A stretch of 55,378 nt of DNA from an uncultured Oscillospiraceae bacterium (GCA_910584835.1 CAJUEG010000007.1:1-55378); one strand, 5' to 3'; positions 23,419-30,968 are shown, numbered from the stretch's first letter. Translations and numbers: made by a program. Notes: generated from the sequence alone by a model not told the origin.

Positions 23419-23449
23419 AGCCCCCGGTGCGGCGCACCGGGGGCTTTTT
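23419..23449 (+). terminator. Rho-independent terminator of the pseudouridine operon
   Basis: GCCCCCGGTGC and GCACCGGGGGC form an 11-bp stem with a three-base loop, then TTTTT. It lies between convergent genes. Confidence 0.92.
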
Positions 23450-23452
23450 CCG

Positions 23453-23752
23453 TCAATTGCCGGACGCGTAGGCGTCCATGGCGGTTTTCAGGTTGTCCAG
23501 GAAGTGCTTCCGGCTAAAGACCAGGAACTTCCACTCCCGCCCGTTCTCCATTTCGACGCTCACCGTGGGCAGAAACAGCGCCTTGCTCTTCTCCACGCTC
23601 CGAATGCGGCAATAGGGGAGCGAAAAATTGCGGATCTCCGGCGGCACCTGGAGCTTTGTGGAGTGAAAGCCCATCCGCTCGTCCTCCAGCACCAGCGCGC
23701 CGCCCAGCAGGCCGCCCCGCCAGCACAGGCTCACCATGTACGTTTTGTCCAT
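23453..23752 (-). CDS. PH/GRAM-like small protein, unknown function
   Basis: The 99-residue protein has alternating short strands and a terminal helix: GGALVLEDERMGFHSTKL, SLPYCRIRSVEKSKA, VSVEMENGREWKFLVFSRK, then FLDNLKTAMDAY. This is the strand pattern of bacterial GRAM or PH-like domains, in which the sequence 'YxxIxxVE' followed by a 'VxxxxGxxxxF' strand is typical. It has no membrane segment. It is the last gene of the Xre-type operon transcribed from 24690 and converges on psuG. Family placement is by pattern only. Confidence 0.6.
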   Translation of the reverse strand: MDKTYMVSLCWRGGLLGGALVLEDERMGFHSTKLQVPPEIRNFSLPYCRIRSVEKSKALFLPTVSVEMENGREWKFLVFSRKHFLDNLKTAMDAYASGN

Positions 23753-23764
23753 TCCCGCACCCCC

Positions 23765-24070
23765 CTAAAGTATACCTTTATTGTACTTGAACTGGGCATA
23801 AACCATGACGGCGAGCCCGGCGGCCACCCCGGCGGCTAACAGATAAAAAATGGGTTCAGCATCAAAGATCATTTGCAGTACAGCCGTCGCCGCCATGGAA
23901 GCGCCCATAATCAGCGTCCCGAGGCCCATGGCTCTCCCGTACCTGGGCGCGTCCGCCTGACTGACCCTGCGGCGGTTATGCCGGTGGACCGTGGAAATAT
24001 TCCCCTTTATATTGATGATCCCCGTCACAATGAGGGCCGCCCCCAGAACCAGCAAAAGGATATACTCCAT
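23765..24070 (-). CDS. Small membrane protein, 101 aa, unknown function
   Basis: Three hydrophobic segments are visible: ILLLVLGAALIVTGIINI, GLGTLIMGASMAATAVLQM and FYLLAAGVAAGLAVMVYA. A basic loop (HRHNRRRVSQADAPRYGR) separates the first two. The layout resembles DUF3784-like small membrane proteins of Firmicutes, which is a loose likeness only. The ATG at 24070 lies eight bases after AAGGGGGG; a GTG three codons upstream is possible. It is 14 bases after the Xre gene. Confidence 0.65.
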   Translation of the reverse strand: MEYILLLVLGAALIVTGIINIKGNISTVHRHNRRRVSQADAPRYGRAMGLGTLIMGASMAATAVLQMIFDAEPIFYLLAAGVAAGLAVMVYAQFKYNKGIL

Positions 24071-24084
24071 CCGAAACACCCCCC

Positions 24085-24291
24085 TTAAAAATAGAACAAT
24101 TCCTCAAACTTTTTGTCCAGCGCCACGCACAAAATGAGGGCCAGCTTGGCGGTGGGGTTGAACTGCCCCGTCTCAATGGAGCTGATGGTGTTGCGGGACA
24201 CCCCCACCAGCTCCGCCAGCGCCGCCTGGGACAGGCCCTTTTCCGAGCGGGCCTCCTTCAGGCGGTTTTTCAGTACCAGGGCCTCGTCCAT
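24085..24291 (-). CDS. Xre-family HTH transcriptional regulator, 68 aa
   Basis: This minimal regulator consists of one HTH_3 domain: LKEARSEKGLSQAALAELVG and then SRNTISSIETGQFNPT, followed by a helix and FEELFYF. It starts in the stop codon of the upstream membrane-protein gene (GCGTGATGG), so translation is coupled. The operon promoter carries two near-identical inverted repeats (24646-24659, 24679-24692) that suit a dimeric Xre repressor. Related genes sit with small membrane proteins in many Firmicutes. Autorepression is an inference. Confidence 0.88.
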   Translation of the reverse strand: MDEALVLKNRLKEARSEKGLSQAALAELVGVSRNTISSIETGQFNPTAKLALILCVALDKKFEELFYF

Positions 24292-24620
24292 CACGCCATC
24301 CCCAGCAGGTCGTGCAGGTAAAACACGAAGAACACGACGCAGAAGGCCAGATAGAGCAGGCCCAGCAGCAGCTCGTGCCGCTTGCGCATTTTCGCGAACT
24401 TCACCAGCATTGTGGTGGCCAGCACGCTGAAATACACCGTCCACACGGCGGGCTCCGTGCCCTTCTCCGTGAGGAGGCCCTTCAGGATGCTGATGATGCC
24501 GCACATGAAAATACCCACGCACAGGGCGATGGAGTTGGCCTTGGCCAGCACGGCCTCCTCCACAAAGTCCCGGTCCTTGTTTTCCTCCCGGCTCTTTTTT
24601 AGAATCTCGTCCTTGTCCAT
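24291..24620 (-). CDS. Small membrane protein (DUF6442-like layout), 109 aa
   Basis: A charged cytoplasmic start (MDKDEILKKSREENKDRD) precedes four hydrophobic segments: SIALCVGIFMCGIISIL, VWTVYFSVLATTMLV, ELLLGLLYLAFC and VFFVFYLHDLLG. This order, with an Xre regulator directly behind, is common in Firmicutes and is usually annotated as a membrane protein of unknown function. The DUF name is from memory of layout and is uncertain. The ATG at 24620 follows GGGAGG. It is the first gene of the operon. Confidence 0.7.
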   Translation of the reverse strand: MDKDEILKKSREENKDRDFVEEAVLAKANSIALCVGIFMCGIISILKGLLTEKGTEPAVWTVYFSVLATTMLVKFAKMRKRHELLLGLLYLAFCVVFFVFYLHDLLGMA

Positions 24621-24645
24621 GACGGAAACCTCCCAAACCGTATTG

Positions 24646-24695
24646 CCAAGTTTACTTGGTATGGTTATCATAGCACTGCCAAGTGTACTTGTCAA
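24646..24695 (-). promoter_or_regulatory. Promoter with twin Xre-type operators
   Basis: On the minus strand TTGACA (24690-24695) and TATGAT (24667-24672) are 17 bases apart. The palindrome CCAAGTTTACTTGG (24646-24659) lies downstream of the -10. A second copy, CCAAGTGTACTTGT (24679-24692), covers the -35 and spacer. Their starts are 33 bp apart, three helical turns, so two dimers could bind on one face and close the promoter. Confidence 0.82.
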
Positions 24696-24699
24696 TACA

Positions 24700-24808
24700 T
24701 TGGGGCAAAGTCCGCTGAAATTTATTTCCGCCTTTGGTGAAAACAAAATTCGCTCCCTTGCCCCTCCTTATCCCCACAAAGCCTGAAGGGCGGCTTTGCA
24801 GGGGCCCC
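24700..24808 (-). repeat. Dispersed structured repeat family B, copy B2
   Basis: Minus-strand order: GGGGCCCC, a hairpin AAAGCCGCCC/AGGCTTT, GGGGATAAGGAG, then a long stem closed by GGGGCAAG and CTTTGCCCC around an inner TTTC..GGAAA stem-loop. It separates the DUF1643 terminator from the Xre promoter. Confidence 0.65.
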
Positions 24809-24828
24809 ATTTTGCTAAGAAAGCTTTG

Positions 24829-24857
24829 CAGCCCCCCGGAGGACCTCCGGGGGGCTG
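24829..24857 (-). terminator. Hairpin terminator after the DUF1643 gene
   Basis: CAGCCCCCCGGAGG and CCTCCGGGGGGCTG form a near-perfect stem starting four bases after the stop codon. The trailing sequence on the minus strand is CAAAGCTTTCTTAG, so T residues are sparse. Confidence 0.65.
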
Positions 24858-24861
24858 GGGG

Positions 24862-25479
24862 CTACAGGCCCTCAAGATATGCGGCGACGTCGAAGGGGTC
24901 GAGGGGGCTGTCCTTGCGCAGATACAGCGGGTGGTGGGGATGCCCCGCCTTGGTCCGCTTCCCGGCGGAAAACCAGCGGGCGTTCCGTTTTTCCCCCACC
25001 GCGATCATGTCCCGGACGCACTGAGGCAGGTAGTCCCGCTTCTCAATCACCGCCCCCCAGGCCGCCCACACCGCCGGGCTCCCGGCCCTGTCCAGGGACA
25101 GGGCGTAGTCAAAGGCCCGCATGTTCTCCGCGTGGAGGGCGGCGTTGCAGCTGCGTTCCATGTCCTCCGGCCGGGTGGCCCGCTGGGCGTAGACGTTGAA
25201 CATGATGAAGCTGTCGTAGCCGTTGTGGAGGGCCACCCGCTCCACCGACTTCAGGGTGGGGTCCAAATCGCCGGGGGCGGCGGTGGAGGGGTTCACCCCC
25301 ACGCAGATCAGGGGCCGCTCCCCCCGGGTGCCCAGGATGTAACGGTACTCGCCATAGGTATTGGGGACATAGAGCCACCGGCTCACATCGTAGTCTGGGG
25401 AGGGGGCCAGGGCCGCCCCCAGCGCGTCGTCGAAGCGCACCAGCTCCAGCAGGGCGGTATCAACCCTTGGAATGTGCAT
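24862..25479 (-). CDS. DUF1643 domain protein
   Basis: The 205-residue protein contains the DUF1643 core: GTRGERPLICVGVNPSTA, LDPTLKSVERVA, NGYDSFIMFNVYAQRAT and a later AWG region. DUF1643 proteins are small, soluble and often carried in accessory regions; no biochemical role is established that I know of. The C-terminal part (WFSAGKRTKAGHPHHPLYL) resembles the pattern in which they end, a Gly-His-Pro motif. No membrane segment or signal is present. The gene stands alone, with a terminator at 24829-24857. Confidence 0.85.
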   Translation of the reverse strand: MHIPRVDTALLELVRFDDALGAALAPSPDYDVSRWLYVPNTYGEYRYILGTRGERPLICVGVNPSTAAPGDLDPTLKSVERVALHNGYDSFIMFNVYAQRATRPEDMERSCNAALHAENMRAFDYALSLDRAGSPAVWAAWGAVIEKRDYLPQCVRDMIAVGEKRNARWFSAGKRTKAGHPHHPLYLRKDSPLDPFDVAAYLEGL

Positions 25480-25550
25480 AAAATCACCTCAGGAGGCAGT
25501 TTAGCACAAAACCGGCGGCAATGGAAGCCGCTTTTACGGGCAAACGCCTG

Positions 25551-25627
25551 TTGCAGGGTTATGCGGGATATGGTATGATACTAAGGAACCTCTGAACAAA
25601 CGCGTCTGCGGCGCTCTATTCAGAGGT
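25551..25627 (+). promoter_or_regulatory. Promoter and leader hairpin of the FUSC-sfsA-SprT operon
   Basis: TTGCAG (25551-25556) and TATGAT (25574-25579) are 17 bases apart, predicting a start near 25586. The RNA would begin almost at once with a hairpin, ACCTCTGAA (25588-25596) pairing with TTCAGAGGT (25619-25627). CTCTAAAAAATCCC follows, so it is not a normal terminator. It may stabilise or regulate the leader. Confidence 0.65.
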
Positions 25628-25658
25628 CTCTAAAAAATCCCTTTGACGGAGGTACGCT

Positions 25659-26318
25659 ATGGAACGGCAGACTACCCAAGCCCTCACCCCGGAGCACCGG
25701 CACTGGATCGGCATGCGCATCATCAAAACGGTGGTGGCGGTGTTTTTTTGCGGCCTGCTGGCCTTTTCCCGGGAGGCGTCCGGCTTCTACTCCATGATCG
25801 CCGCCGTGGTGTGCATCCAGAACTCCGCGGGCAAAACCATCGAGTCGTCCATCAACCGCATGACCGGCACCCTCATCGGCGGCGTGGCGGGGGTGCTGGT
25901 GGTGTACAGCCTGGACACCCTGGGCGTGCTGTATATTGAGCTGCTGCGGTACGCGGTGCTGTCCGTCATGCTCATCCCCATCATCAAGCTGTGCCTGGCC
26001 ATCAGGAAACCGGGGTGCGCCGCCATGGCCTGCATCGTGTTTTTGTGCGTCACCGTCAACCACAGCATCGGGGACACCCCCGCCGTCTTCTCCATCAACC
26101 GCCTCTTTGAGACGCTGGTGGGGGTGGCGCTGGCCTGCGGCGTCGACATCCTTCTACCCTACCAGCCCATGCCCCAGCCTACCCCGCCGGAGTCCGCGCC
26201 GGCCGAAGAGGAGCCCGCGCCGGATGCGGCGGAAGGGCCACGGCCCCCGGCGGATCAAGGGCAGCCGGAGGAGGGACAGGCGCAGGGGAAACCCGCGGAA
26301 ACGGAGGATGAAAAGTGA
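25659..26318 (+). CDS. FUSC/aromatic acid exporter-family membrane protein (DUF939-like)
   Basis: This 219-residue protein has about four membrane segments in the N-terminal 165 residues (KTVVAVFFCGLLAF, FYSMIAAVVCIQNSA, MTGTLIGGVAGVLVVYSL and AAMACIVFLCVTV). The short loop with IESSINRMTGTLIGG is the hallmark of ArAE/FUSC proteins. A cytoplasmic tail of about 50 residues rich in Pro, Glu and Ala replaces the usual C-terminal domain. The family is linked to export of aromatic acids and small toxic organics. The ATG at 25659 follows GACGGAGG. The next gene, sfsA, starts within its stop codon. Confidence 0.82.
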   Translation: MERQTTQALTPEHRHWIGMRIIKTVVAVFFCGLLAFSREASGFYSMIAAVVCIQNSAGKTIESSINRMTGTLIGGVAGVLVVYSLDTLGVLYIELLRYAVLSVMLIPIIKLCLAIRKPGCAAMACIVFLCVTVNHSIGDTPAVFSINRLFETLVGVALACGVDILLPYQPMPQPTPPESAPAEEEPAPDAAEGPRPPADQGQPEEGQAQGKPAETEDEK

Positions 26319-27064
26319 CCTATCAGGACATCCACACCGCACGGTTCCTGGCCCGGCCCAACCGCTTCATCGCCCAGGTGGAGCTGGATGGCGCGGTGGA
26401 GACCGTCCACGTGAAAAACACCGGGCGGTGCCGGGAGCTGCTGGTGCCCGGCTGCACCGTATACCTGGAGGGCAGCGCCAACCCCGCCCGCAGGACAAAA
26501 TACGATCTGGTGGCGGTGGAGAAGGAGCGTCCCGGCCTGTCCCCCCTGTTCATCAACATGGACGCCCAGGCCCCCAACCGGGTGTTCGGCGAGTGGATGG
26601 CGGCGGGGCTGGGCGGGGCGCTGGGCCTGCCCAGCCCCACCCTGCTGCGCCCGGAGACCGCCTGGGGCAATTCCCGGTTCGACTTCTACTGGGAGAAATC
26701 AGGAGCGGCTTCTATGGCGTCCCCGCGCGAGCCCGGCGAAGCGGGCCGGAAAGGCTTTGTGGAAGTAAAGGGCTGCACCCTGGAGGAGGACGGCCTGGCC
26801 CTCTTTCCCGACGCCCCCACCCAGCGGGGGGTGAAGCACCTGCGGGAGCTTATCGCCTGCCGCGAGGCGGGCTATGAAGCGGCGGTGTGCGTGGTGATCC
26901 AGATGGCGGGGATGGCCGCCTTCTCCCCCAACGACCGCACCCACCCCGAATTCGGCTCCGCCCTGCGGGACGCGGCGGCGGCGGGGGTGCGGGTGCTGGC
27001 GGTGGAGTGCGCCGCCGCCCCGGATTCCCTGACCATCACCGGGCCGGTGCCTGTCCGGCTGTGA
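26315..27064 (+). CDS. sfsA: SfsA family DNA/RNA nuclease
   Basis: The 249-residue protein matches SfsA: an OB-like N-terminal domain with HVKNTGRCRELL and a PD-(D/E)xK-like nuclease domain with NSRFDFYW, VEVKGCTL and FPDAPTQRGVKHLREL. SfsA was named for sugar fermentation stimulation and is now known as a nuclease-fold nucleic-acid-binding protein. An insert of about 15 residues (SGAASMASPREPGEA) lies between RFDFYW and VEVKG. The start is a GTG inside the upstream stop codon (AAGTGACC). It is followed 11 bases later by the SprT-like gene. Confidence 0.92.
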   Translation: MTYQDIHTARFLARPNRFIAQVELDGAVETVHVKNTGRCRELLVPGCTVYLEGSANPARRTKYDLVAVEKERPGLSPLFINMDAQAPNRVFGEWMAAGLGGALGLPSPTLLRPETAWGNSRFDFYWEKSGAASMASPREPGEAGRKGFVEVKGCTLEEDGLALFPDAPTQRGVKHLRELIACREAGYEAAVCVVIQMAGMAAFSPNDRTHPEFGSALRDAAAAGVRVLAVECAAAPDSLTITGPVPVRL

Positions 27065-27075
27065 GGAGTGAGCCC

Positions 27076-27600
27076 ATGACCCAGCAATACATAGACGGGC
27101 TGCTGGCCCTGGCCATCGCCCAGGCCCGGGCGGTGAAAATCCCCGTATCCCGGGACATCTGCCCCCAGGTGCGGCTCAACCGCCGCGCCCGCACCCGGTT
27201 CGGCTGCTGCGTCCGCAAGGACGGCAGGTACACCATTGAGCTGTCCGAACGGCTTGCCCGGCAGGGGGAGGAGGGGGCCATCCTCCAGGTGCTCTGCCAT
27301 GAGGTGCTCCACACCTGCTATGGCTGCTCCAACCACGGCGCCCGCTGGAAGGGCTACGCCCAGCGGATGAACGGCGCCTACGGCTACCACATCCGGCGCA
27401 CCGACAACTACGGCGGACTGGGCATTGAGGACGACCGGCCGGTGCGCTACTGGGTGGTGTGCGCCCGGTGCGGCCGGCGCATCCCCCGGATGAAGCGCTC
27501 CCCCCTGGTGGACCACCCGGAGCGCTACCGCTGCGCCTGCGGGGGAACGCTGCGGGTGGAACGCACCGGGGAAGGTCATCCAAAAAGCGGAAATTCATGA
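27076..27600 (+). CDS. SprT-like zinc metalloprotease-domain protein
   Basis: This 174-residue protein has a zincin motif CHEVLHT (His75, Glu76, His79), a further His in SNHGARW, and a C-terminal zinc ribbon formed by CARCG and CACGG. This is the SprT/Spartan-like layout. Spartan relatives degrade DNA-protein cross-links; bacterial SprT function is poorly defined. It is fairly basic in the first half (CPQVRLNRRARTRFG). The ATG at 27076 follows GAGGAGTGAG, 11 bases after sfsA. Pairing of a nuclease-fold protein with a SprT-like protease could point to DNA-lesion processing, but this is only context. Confidence 0.85.
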   Translation: MTQQYIDGLLALAIAQARAVKIPVSRDICPQVRLNRRARTRFGCCVRKDGRYTIELSERLARQGEEGAILQVLCHEVLHTCYGCSNHGARWKGYAQRMNGAYGYHIRRTDNYGGLGIEDDRPVRYWVVCARCGRRIPRMKRSPLVDHPERYRCACGGTLRVERTGEGHPKSGNS

Positions 27601-27682
27601 CACCCCAGGCCTGTTTCCGCTGTTTTTCATATGTTGTGCCCGAAAATCCGGCGAAATTTTCCTTATTTTTGTTCAGAAAACC

Positions 27683-27712
27683 TTTGACGGCGGCGTCAAA
27701 GCGGGATATACT
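27683..27712 (+). promoter_or_regulatory. glgP promoter with palindrome over the -35
   Basis: TTGACG (27684-27689) and TATACT (27707-27712) are separated by 17 bases. TTTGACG and CGTCAAA (27683-27700) form an inverted repeat around GCGG that covers the -35. Either an operator or chance pairing with the -35 consensus could explain it. Confidence 0.72.
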
Positions 27713-27755
27713 TTCCGTGGAACCTGAATGGTCCAAATGCTTCCAGTTTTGCGAT

Positions 27756-27769
27756 TGGAATCGTTTCCA
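27756..27769 (+). promoter_or_regulatory. cre-like LacI-family operator in the glgP leader
   Basis: TGGAATCGTTTCCA fits the catabolite-response consensus TGNNANCGNTNNCA at every fixed position and is flanked by a further T/A pair. It lies about 50 bases beyond the -10, a roadblock position. CcpA or another LacI-family regulator is the likely ligand. Confidence 0.6.
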
Positions 27770-27818
27770 ACCCGCCGCCGGCAGGGCGGCAGATTCAGAT
27801 TTTGAAAGGAGCCCGTAT

Positions 27819-30113
27819 ATGGACGTCAAACAACGGATGCAGGAGCTGGCCCAGAAAAAATATGGCCGGGAGCCCGCCCAGTGCGGCGACGGCGAGCTGT
27901 ACCACGTGCTGCTCCAGCTCACCCAGGAGCTGTCCCAGGCCCGCCCCGCCCCCCAGGGGGAGCGCAAGCTGTACTACTTCTCCGCCGAGTTTTTGATCGG
28001 CAAGCTGCTGTCCAACAATCTGTTGGCCCTGGGCATTTACGATGAGGTAAAGGATATCCTGGCCCGGTGCGGCAAGTCCCTGTCCGCCATTGAGGACGCG
28101 GAGCCCGAGCCCTCCCTGGGCAACGGCGGCCTGGGCCGCCTGGCCGCCTGCTTCCTGGATTCCATCGCCGCCCTGGGGCTGCCTGGGGACGGGGTGGGCC
28201 TCAATTACCACTACGGCCTGTTCAAGCAGGAATTCCATATGAGCCATCAGTTCGAGCAGCCCAACCCCTGGATTGAGGAGGACAGCTGGCTCATCCCCAC
28301 CGGCACGGAGTTTGAGGTGCCCTTCGGCTTCGGGCCGGTAAAGGCCAAGCTCTTCGACATCGCCGTCCCCGGCGCCCACTCCGGCGTGGCCAACCGTCTG
28401 CATCTGTTCGACGTGGAGCGGCCCGCCTCCGCCCCCCGGGAGGGCATTGACTTTGACAAGACCGACCTGCCCGCCCAGCTGACCTCCTTCCTCTACCCCG
28501 ACGACAGCGACGAGGCGGGACGGCTGCTGCGGGTGTACCAGCAGTATTTCATGGTGTCCGCCGGAGCCCAGCTCATTTTGAAGGAGCTGGCGGAGCGGGG
28601 CTTCTCCCCCGACGCCCTCTCCGACCACGTGGCCGTCCAGATCAACGACACCCACCCCTCCATGGTCATCCCCGAGCTGGTGCGCCTGCTGGTGGACCGG
28701 GGCCTCACCATGGATCAGGCGGTGGACCAGGTGTCCAGGACCTGCGCCTACACCAACCACACCATCCTGGCCGAGGCGCTGGAGAAGTGGCCCCTCGCCT
28801 TCATTGAGAAGGTGGCTCCCCAGCTGGTGCCCATCATCCGGGAGCTGGACCGGCGGGCCAAGGCCGTCCACGCCGACCCCAGGGTTGCCATCCTCCAGGG
28901 GGAGGCGGGGAAGGAAGTCGTCCACATGGCCCACCTGGACATCCACTACGGCTACTCGGTGAACGGCGTGGCCGCCCTCCACACCGACATCCTCAAGAGC
29001 TCCGAGCTGCGCCACTTCTACGACATCTACCCCGCCAAGTTCAATAACAAGACCAACGGCATCACCCTGCGGCGCTGGCTGGAGGTGTGCAATCCCCAGC
29101 TGGCCGCCCTGCTGGACGAGTGCGTGGGCCCCCAGTGGCGCACCGATCCCACCCGGCTGAACAAGCTGATGGAGTATTACAACGACAGCGCTGTGCTGGA
29201 AAAGCTGCTGGACATCAAGGCCGCCAACAAGCGCGCCGCCTCCGACCTGTTCGCCCGGGACCAGTACGGCATCCGGCTGGACCCCGACGCGGTGTTCGAC
29301 ATCCAGGTGAAGCGGCTGCACGAGTACAAGCGCCAGCAGATGAACGCGCTGTACGTCATCCACAAGTACCTGGAGATCAAGGCGGGCAAGCTCCCCCAGC
29401 GCCCCGTCACCGTGATTTTCGGGGCCAAGGCCGCCCCGGCCTACGTGATGGCCAAGCATATCATCCACCTGATTTTGTGCCTGCGCCGGCTCATTGAGAA
29501 CGATCCCCAGGTCCGCCCCTGGCTCCACGTGGCCATGGTGGAGAATTACAACGTCACCTGGGCGGAGCGGCTCATCCCCGCCTGCGACATCTCCGAGCAG
29601 ATCTCCCTGGCCTCCAAGGAGGCCAGCGGCACCGGCAACATGAAGTTCATGGCCAACGGCGCGGTCACCCTGGGCACCCTGGACGGGGCCAACGTGGAGA
29701 TCGCCGAGCTGGTGGGGCCGGACAACATCTACACCTTCGGCGCGGCCAGCAATTACGTCATCGAGCTGTACGACCAGAAGATGAAGGACGGCTCCAAGGG
29801 CTACCAGTCCAGGGTGTACTACGAGCGCCCGGCGGTGAAGCCGCTGGTGGACTTCCTCATCTCCCCCACCCTCACCGCCCTGGGGGACGAGGCGGCGCTG
29901 AAGGCGCTGTGGACGGACCTCACCACCAAGGACTGGTTCATGGCCCTGCTGGACGTGGAGGCGTATACCGCCGCCCGGGACCGGGCCGTCGCCGACTACG
30001 GCGACCGCACCGCCTGGGCCCGCAAGATGCTGGTGAACACCGCCCGGAGCGGCTACTTCTCCAGTGACCGCACCATCGCGGAGTATAACCGGGACATCTG
30101 GCATCTGAACTGA
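27819..30113 (+). CDS. glgP: Glycogen/starch/alpha-glucan phosphorylase
   Basis: The 764-residue enzyme releases glucose 1-phosphate from alpha-1,4-glucan with phosphate and PLP. The PLP region EASGTGNMKFMANGA contains Lys609, and GTLDGANVE follows. QINDTHPSMVIPEL, RRWLE and the substrate loop NLLALGIYDEV are family-typical. It is slightly shorter than animal or E. coli enzymes because the N-terminal regulatory extension is absent. The start at 27819 follows GAAAGGAG. It has its own promoter and terminator and no glg gene neighbour. The pgm gene at 32253-33974 would convert the product to glucose 6-phosphate. Confidence 0.97.
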   Translation: MDVKQRMQELAQKKYGREPAQCGDGELYHVLLQLTQELSQARPAPQGERKLYYFSAEFLIGKLLSNNLLALGIYDEVKDILARCGKSLSAIEDAEPEPSLGNGGLGRLAACFLDSIAALGLPGDGVGLNYHYGLFKQEFHMSHQFEQPNPWIEEDSWLIPTGTEFEVPFGFGPVKAKLFDIAVPGAHSGVANRLHLFDVERPASAPREGIDFDKTDLPAQLTSFLYPDDSDEAGRLLRVYQQYFMVSAGAQLILKELAERGFSPDALSDHVAVQINDTHPSMVIPELVRLLVDRGLTMDQAVDQVSRTCAYTNHTILAEALEKWPLAFIEKVAPQLVPIIRELDRRAKAVHADPRVAILQGEAGKEVVHMAHLDIHYGYSVNGVAALHTDILKSSELRHFYDIYPAKFNNKTNGITLRRWLEVCNPQLAALLDECVGPQWRTDPTRLNKLMEYYNDSAVLEKLLDIKAANKRAASDLFARDQYGIRLDPDAVFDIQVKRLHEYKRQQMNALYVIHKYLEIKAGKLPQRPVTVIFGAKAAPAYVMAKHIIHLILCLRRLIENDPQVRPWLHVAMVENYNVTWAERLIPACDISEQISLASKEASGTGNMKFMANGAVTLGTLDGANVEIAELVGPDNIYTFGAASNYVIELYDQKMKDGSKGYQSRVYYERPAVKPLVDFLISPTLTALGDEAALKALWTDLTTKDWFMALLDVEAYTAARDRAVADYGDRTAWARKMLVNTARSGYFSSDRTIAEYNRDIWHLN

Positions 30114-30121
30114 GCGCACAC

Positions 30122-30159
30122 AAAAAGATTCCCGCCGCTTTCGCGGCGGGAATCTTTTT
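30122..30159. terminator. Bidirectional terminator between glgP and the AIM24-family gene
   Basis: AAAAAGATTCCCGCCGC and GCGGCGGGAATCTTTTT form a perfect stem with a TTTC loop, giving T runs on both strands. It separates two convergent genes and overlaps the AIM24 stop codon. Confidence 0.93.
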
Positions 30160-30832
30160 AATTCGAGGGAAGAATGGACGCAATCGCCCCGGCGAAGTTG
30201 CTGATGGGCATGGTCTGGAGCACCACCCGCCCCGGGCCGGTGACCACCGTGTTGAACAGGCCCTCGCCGCCGAACAGCACGTTTTTGACCCCCTTCACCG
30301 AGCGCACGTCCACGGTGCAGGTGGCGTCCAGCATGGCCAGATTGCCGGTGTCGATGACAATCTGCTGCCCCGGCTGGAGCTCGTACTCCACCGCGGAGCC
30401 GTCGATCTCCAGGAAAGCGGTGCCGCGGCCGGACAGCTTTTGCAGAATGAAGCCCTCGCCGCCGAAGAACCCTGCCGCCGCCTTCTTCTGGAAGAACACG
30501 GACAGCTCCACCCCGGCCTCCGATGCCAAAAAGCCCGACTTCTGCACCACGATGGGCTTATCCGGGCTGATCTCCACCGCCCGGATGGAGCCGGGGAAGC
30601 TGGAGGCAAAGGCGATCATGCCCTGGCCGCCCCTGGCGGTATAGACGTTCTGGAACATGGACTCCCCGGAGAACATCCGCCCAAAGGCCTTGCCGATGCC
30701 GCCGGCGCTGGTCTGCATCTCCATATTGGGGGACATCCACACCATGGAGCCCTTTTCGGTAATCATGGACTCGTTGGCCTCCACGTCGCAGATGACCACA
30801 GGCATGGGTTCGCCGGTAATGTTGTAACGCAT
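30158..30832 (-). CDS. AIM24 / TIGR00266-family protein
   Basis: This 224-residue protein is an all-beta protein of the AIM24 (DUF124) family: MITEKGSMVWMSPNMEMQT near the start, QGMIAFASSFPGSIRAVEI, and LFGGEGLFNTVVTGPGRVVLQTMP at the end. Members form beta-sandwich trimers, and some bind phospholipids. Bacterial function is not settled. No signal peptide is seen. A promoter at 30969-30997 drives the gene, and a family B repeat occupies nearly the whole leader. The start at 30832 follows GGAGGG. Confidence 0.9.
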   Translation of the reverse strand: MRYNITGEPMPVVICDVEANESMITEKGSMVWMSPNMEMQTSAGGIGKAFGRMFSGESMFQNVYTARGGQGMIAFASSFPGSIRAVEISPDKPIVVQKSGFLASEAGVELSVFFQKKAAAGFFGGEGFILQKLSGRGTAFLEIDGSAVEYELQPGQQIVIDTGNLAMLDATCTVDVRSVKGVKNVLFGGEGLFNTVVTGPGRVVLQTMPISNFAGAIASILPSN

Positions 30833-30850
30833 ACGATTTCCCTCCTTCTC

Positions 30851-30961
30851 GTCGTCGGGGCAAGCTCCATATCACTCGCTTCCGCCGCTGGCGAAAGCTC
30901 GTTCACTCCGCTGCCCCTCCTCTCCCCACGAAAACTGGGGGACGTTTTCGTGGGGCCCCTT
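30851..30961 (-). repeat. Dispersed structured repeat family B, copy B3, in a 5' leader
   Basis: Minus-strand order: GGGGCCCC, hairpin CCACGAAAAC/GTTTTCGTGG, GGGGAGAGGAG, then the closing stem GGGGCAGC/GCTTGCCCC with inner stem TTTCGCC/GGCGGAA, and GACGA. It starts at the predicted transcription start of the AIM24 gene and ends 20 bases before the start codon, so it would be the mRNA leader. Confidence 0.68.
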
Positions 30962-30968
30962 TCAAAAT

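Noticed and set aside
25588..25627. Hairpin taken as a Rho-independent terminator of the DUF1643 gene
   Set aside because: DUF1643 runs the other way, and no T run follows on the plus strand.
27795..30119. A 774-codon minus-strand frame opposite glycogen phosphorylase
   Set aside because: The glgP frame has the PLP site and family motifs. The other strand is low-complexity.
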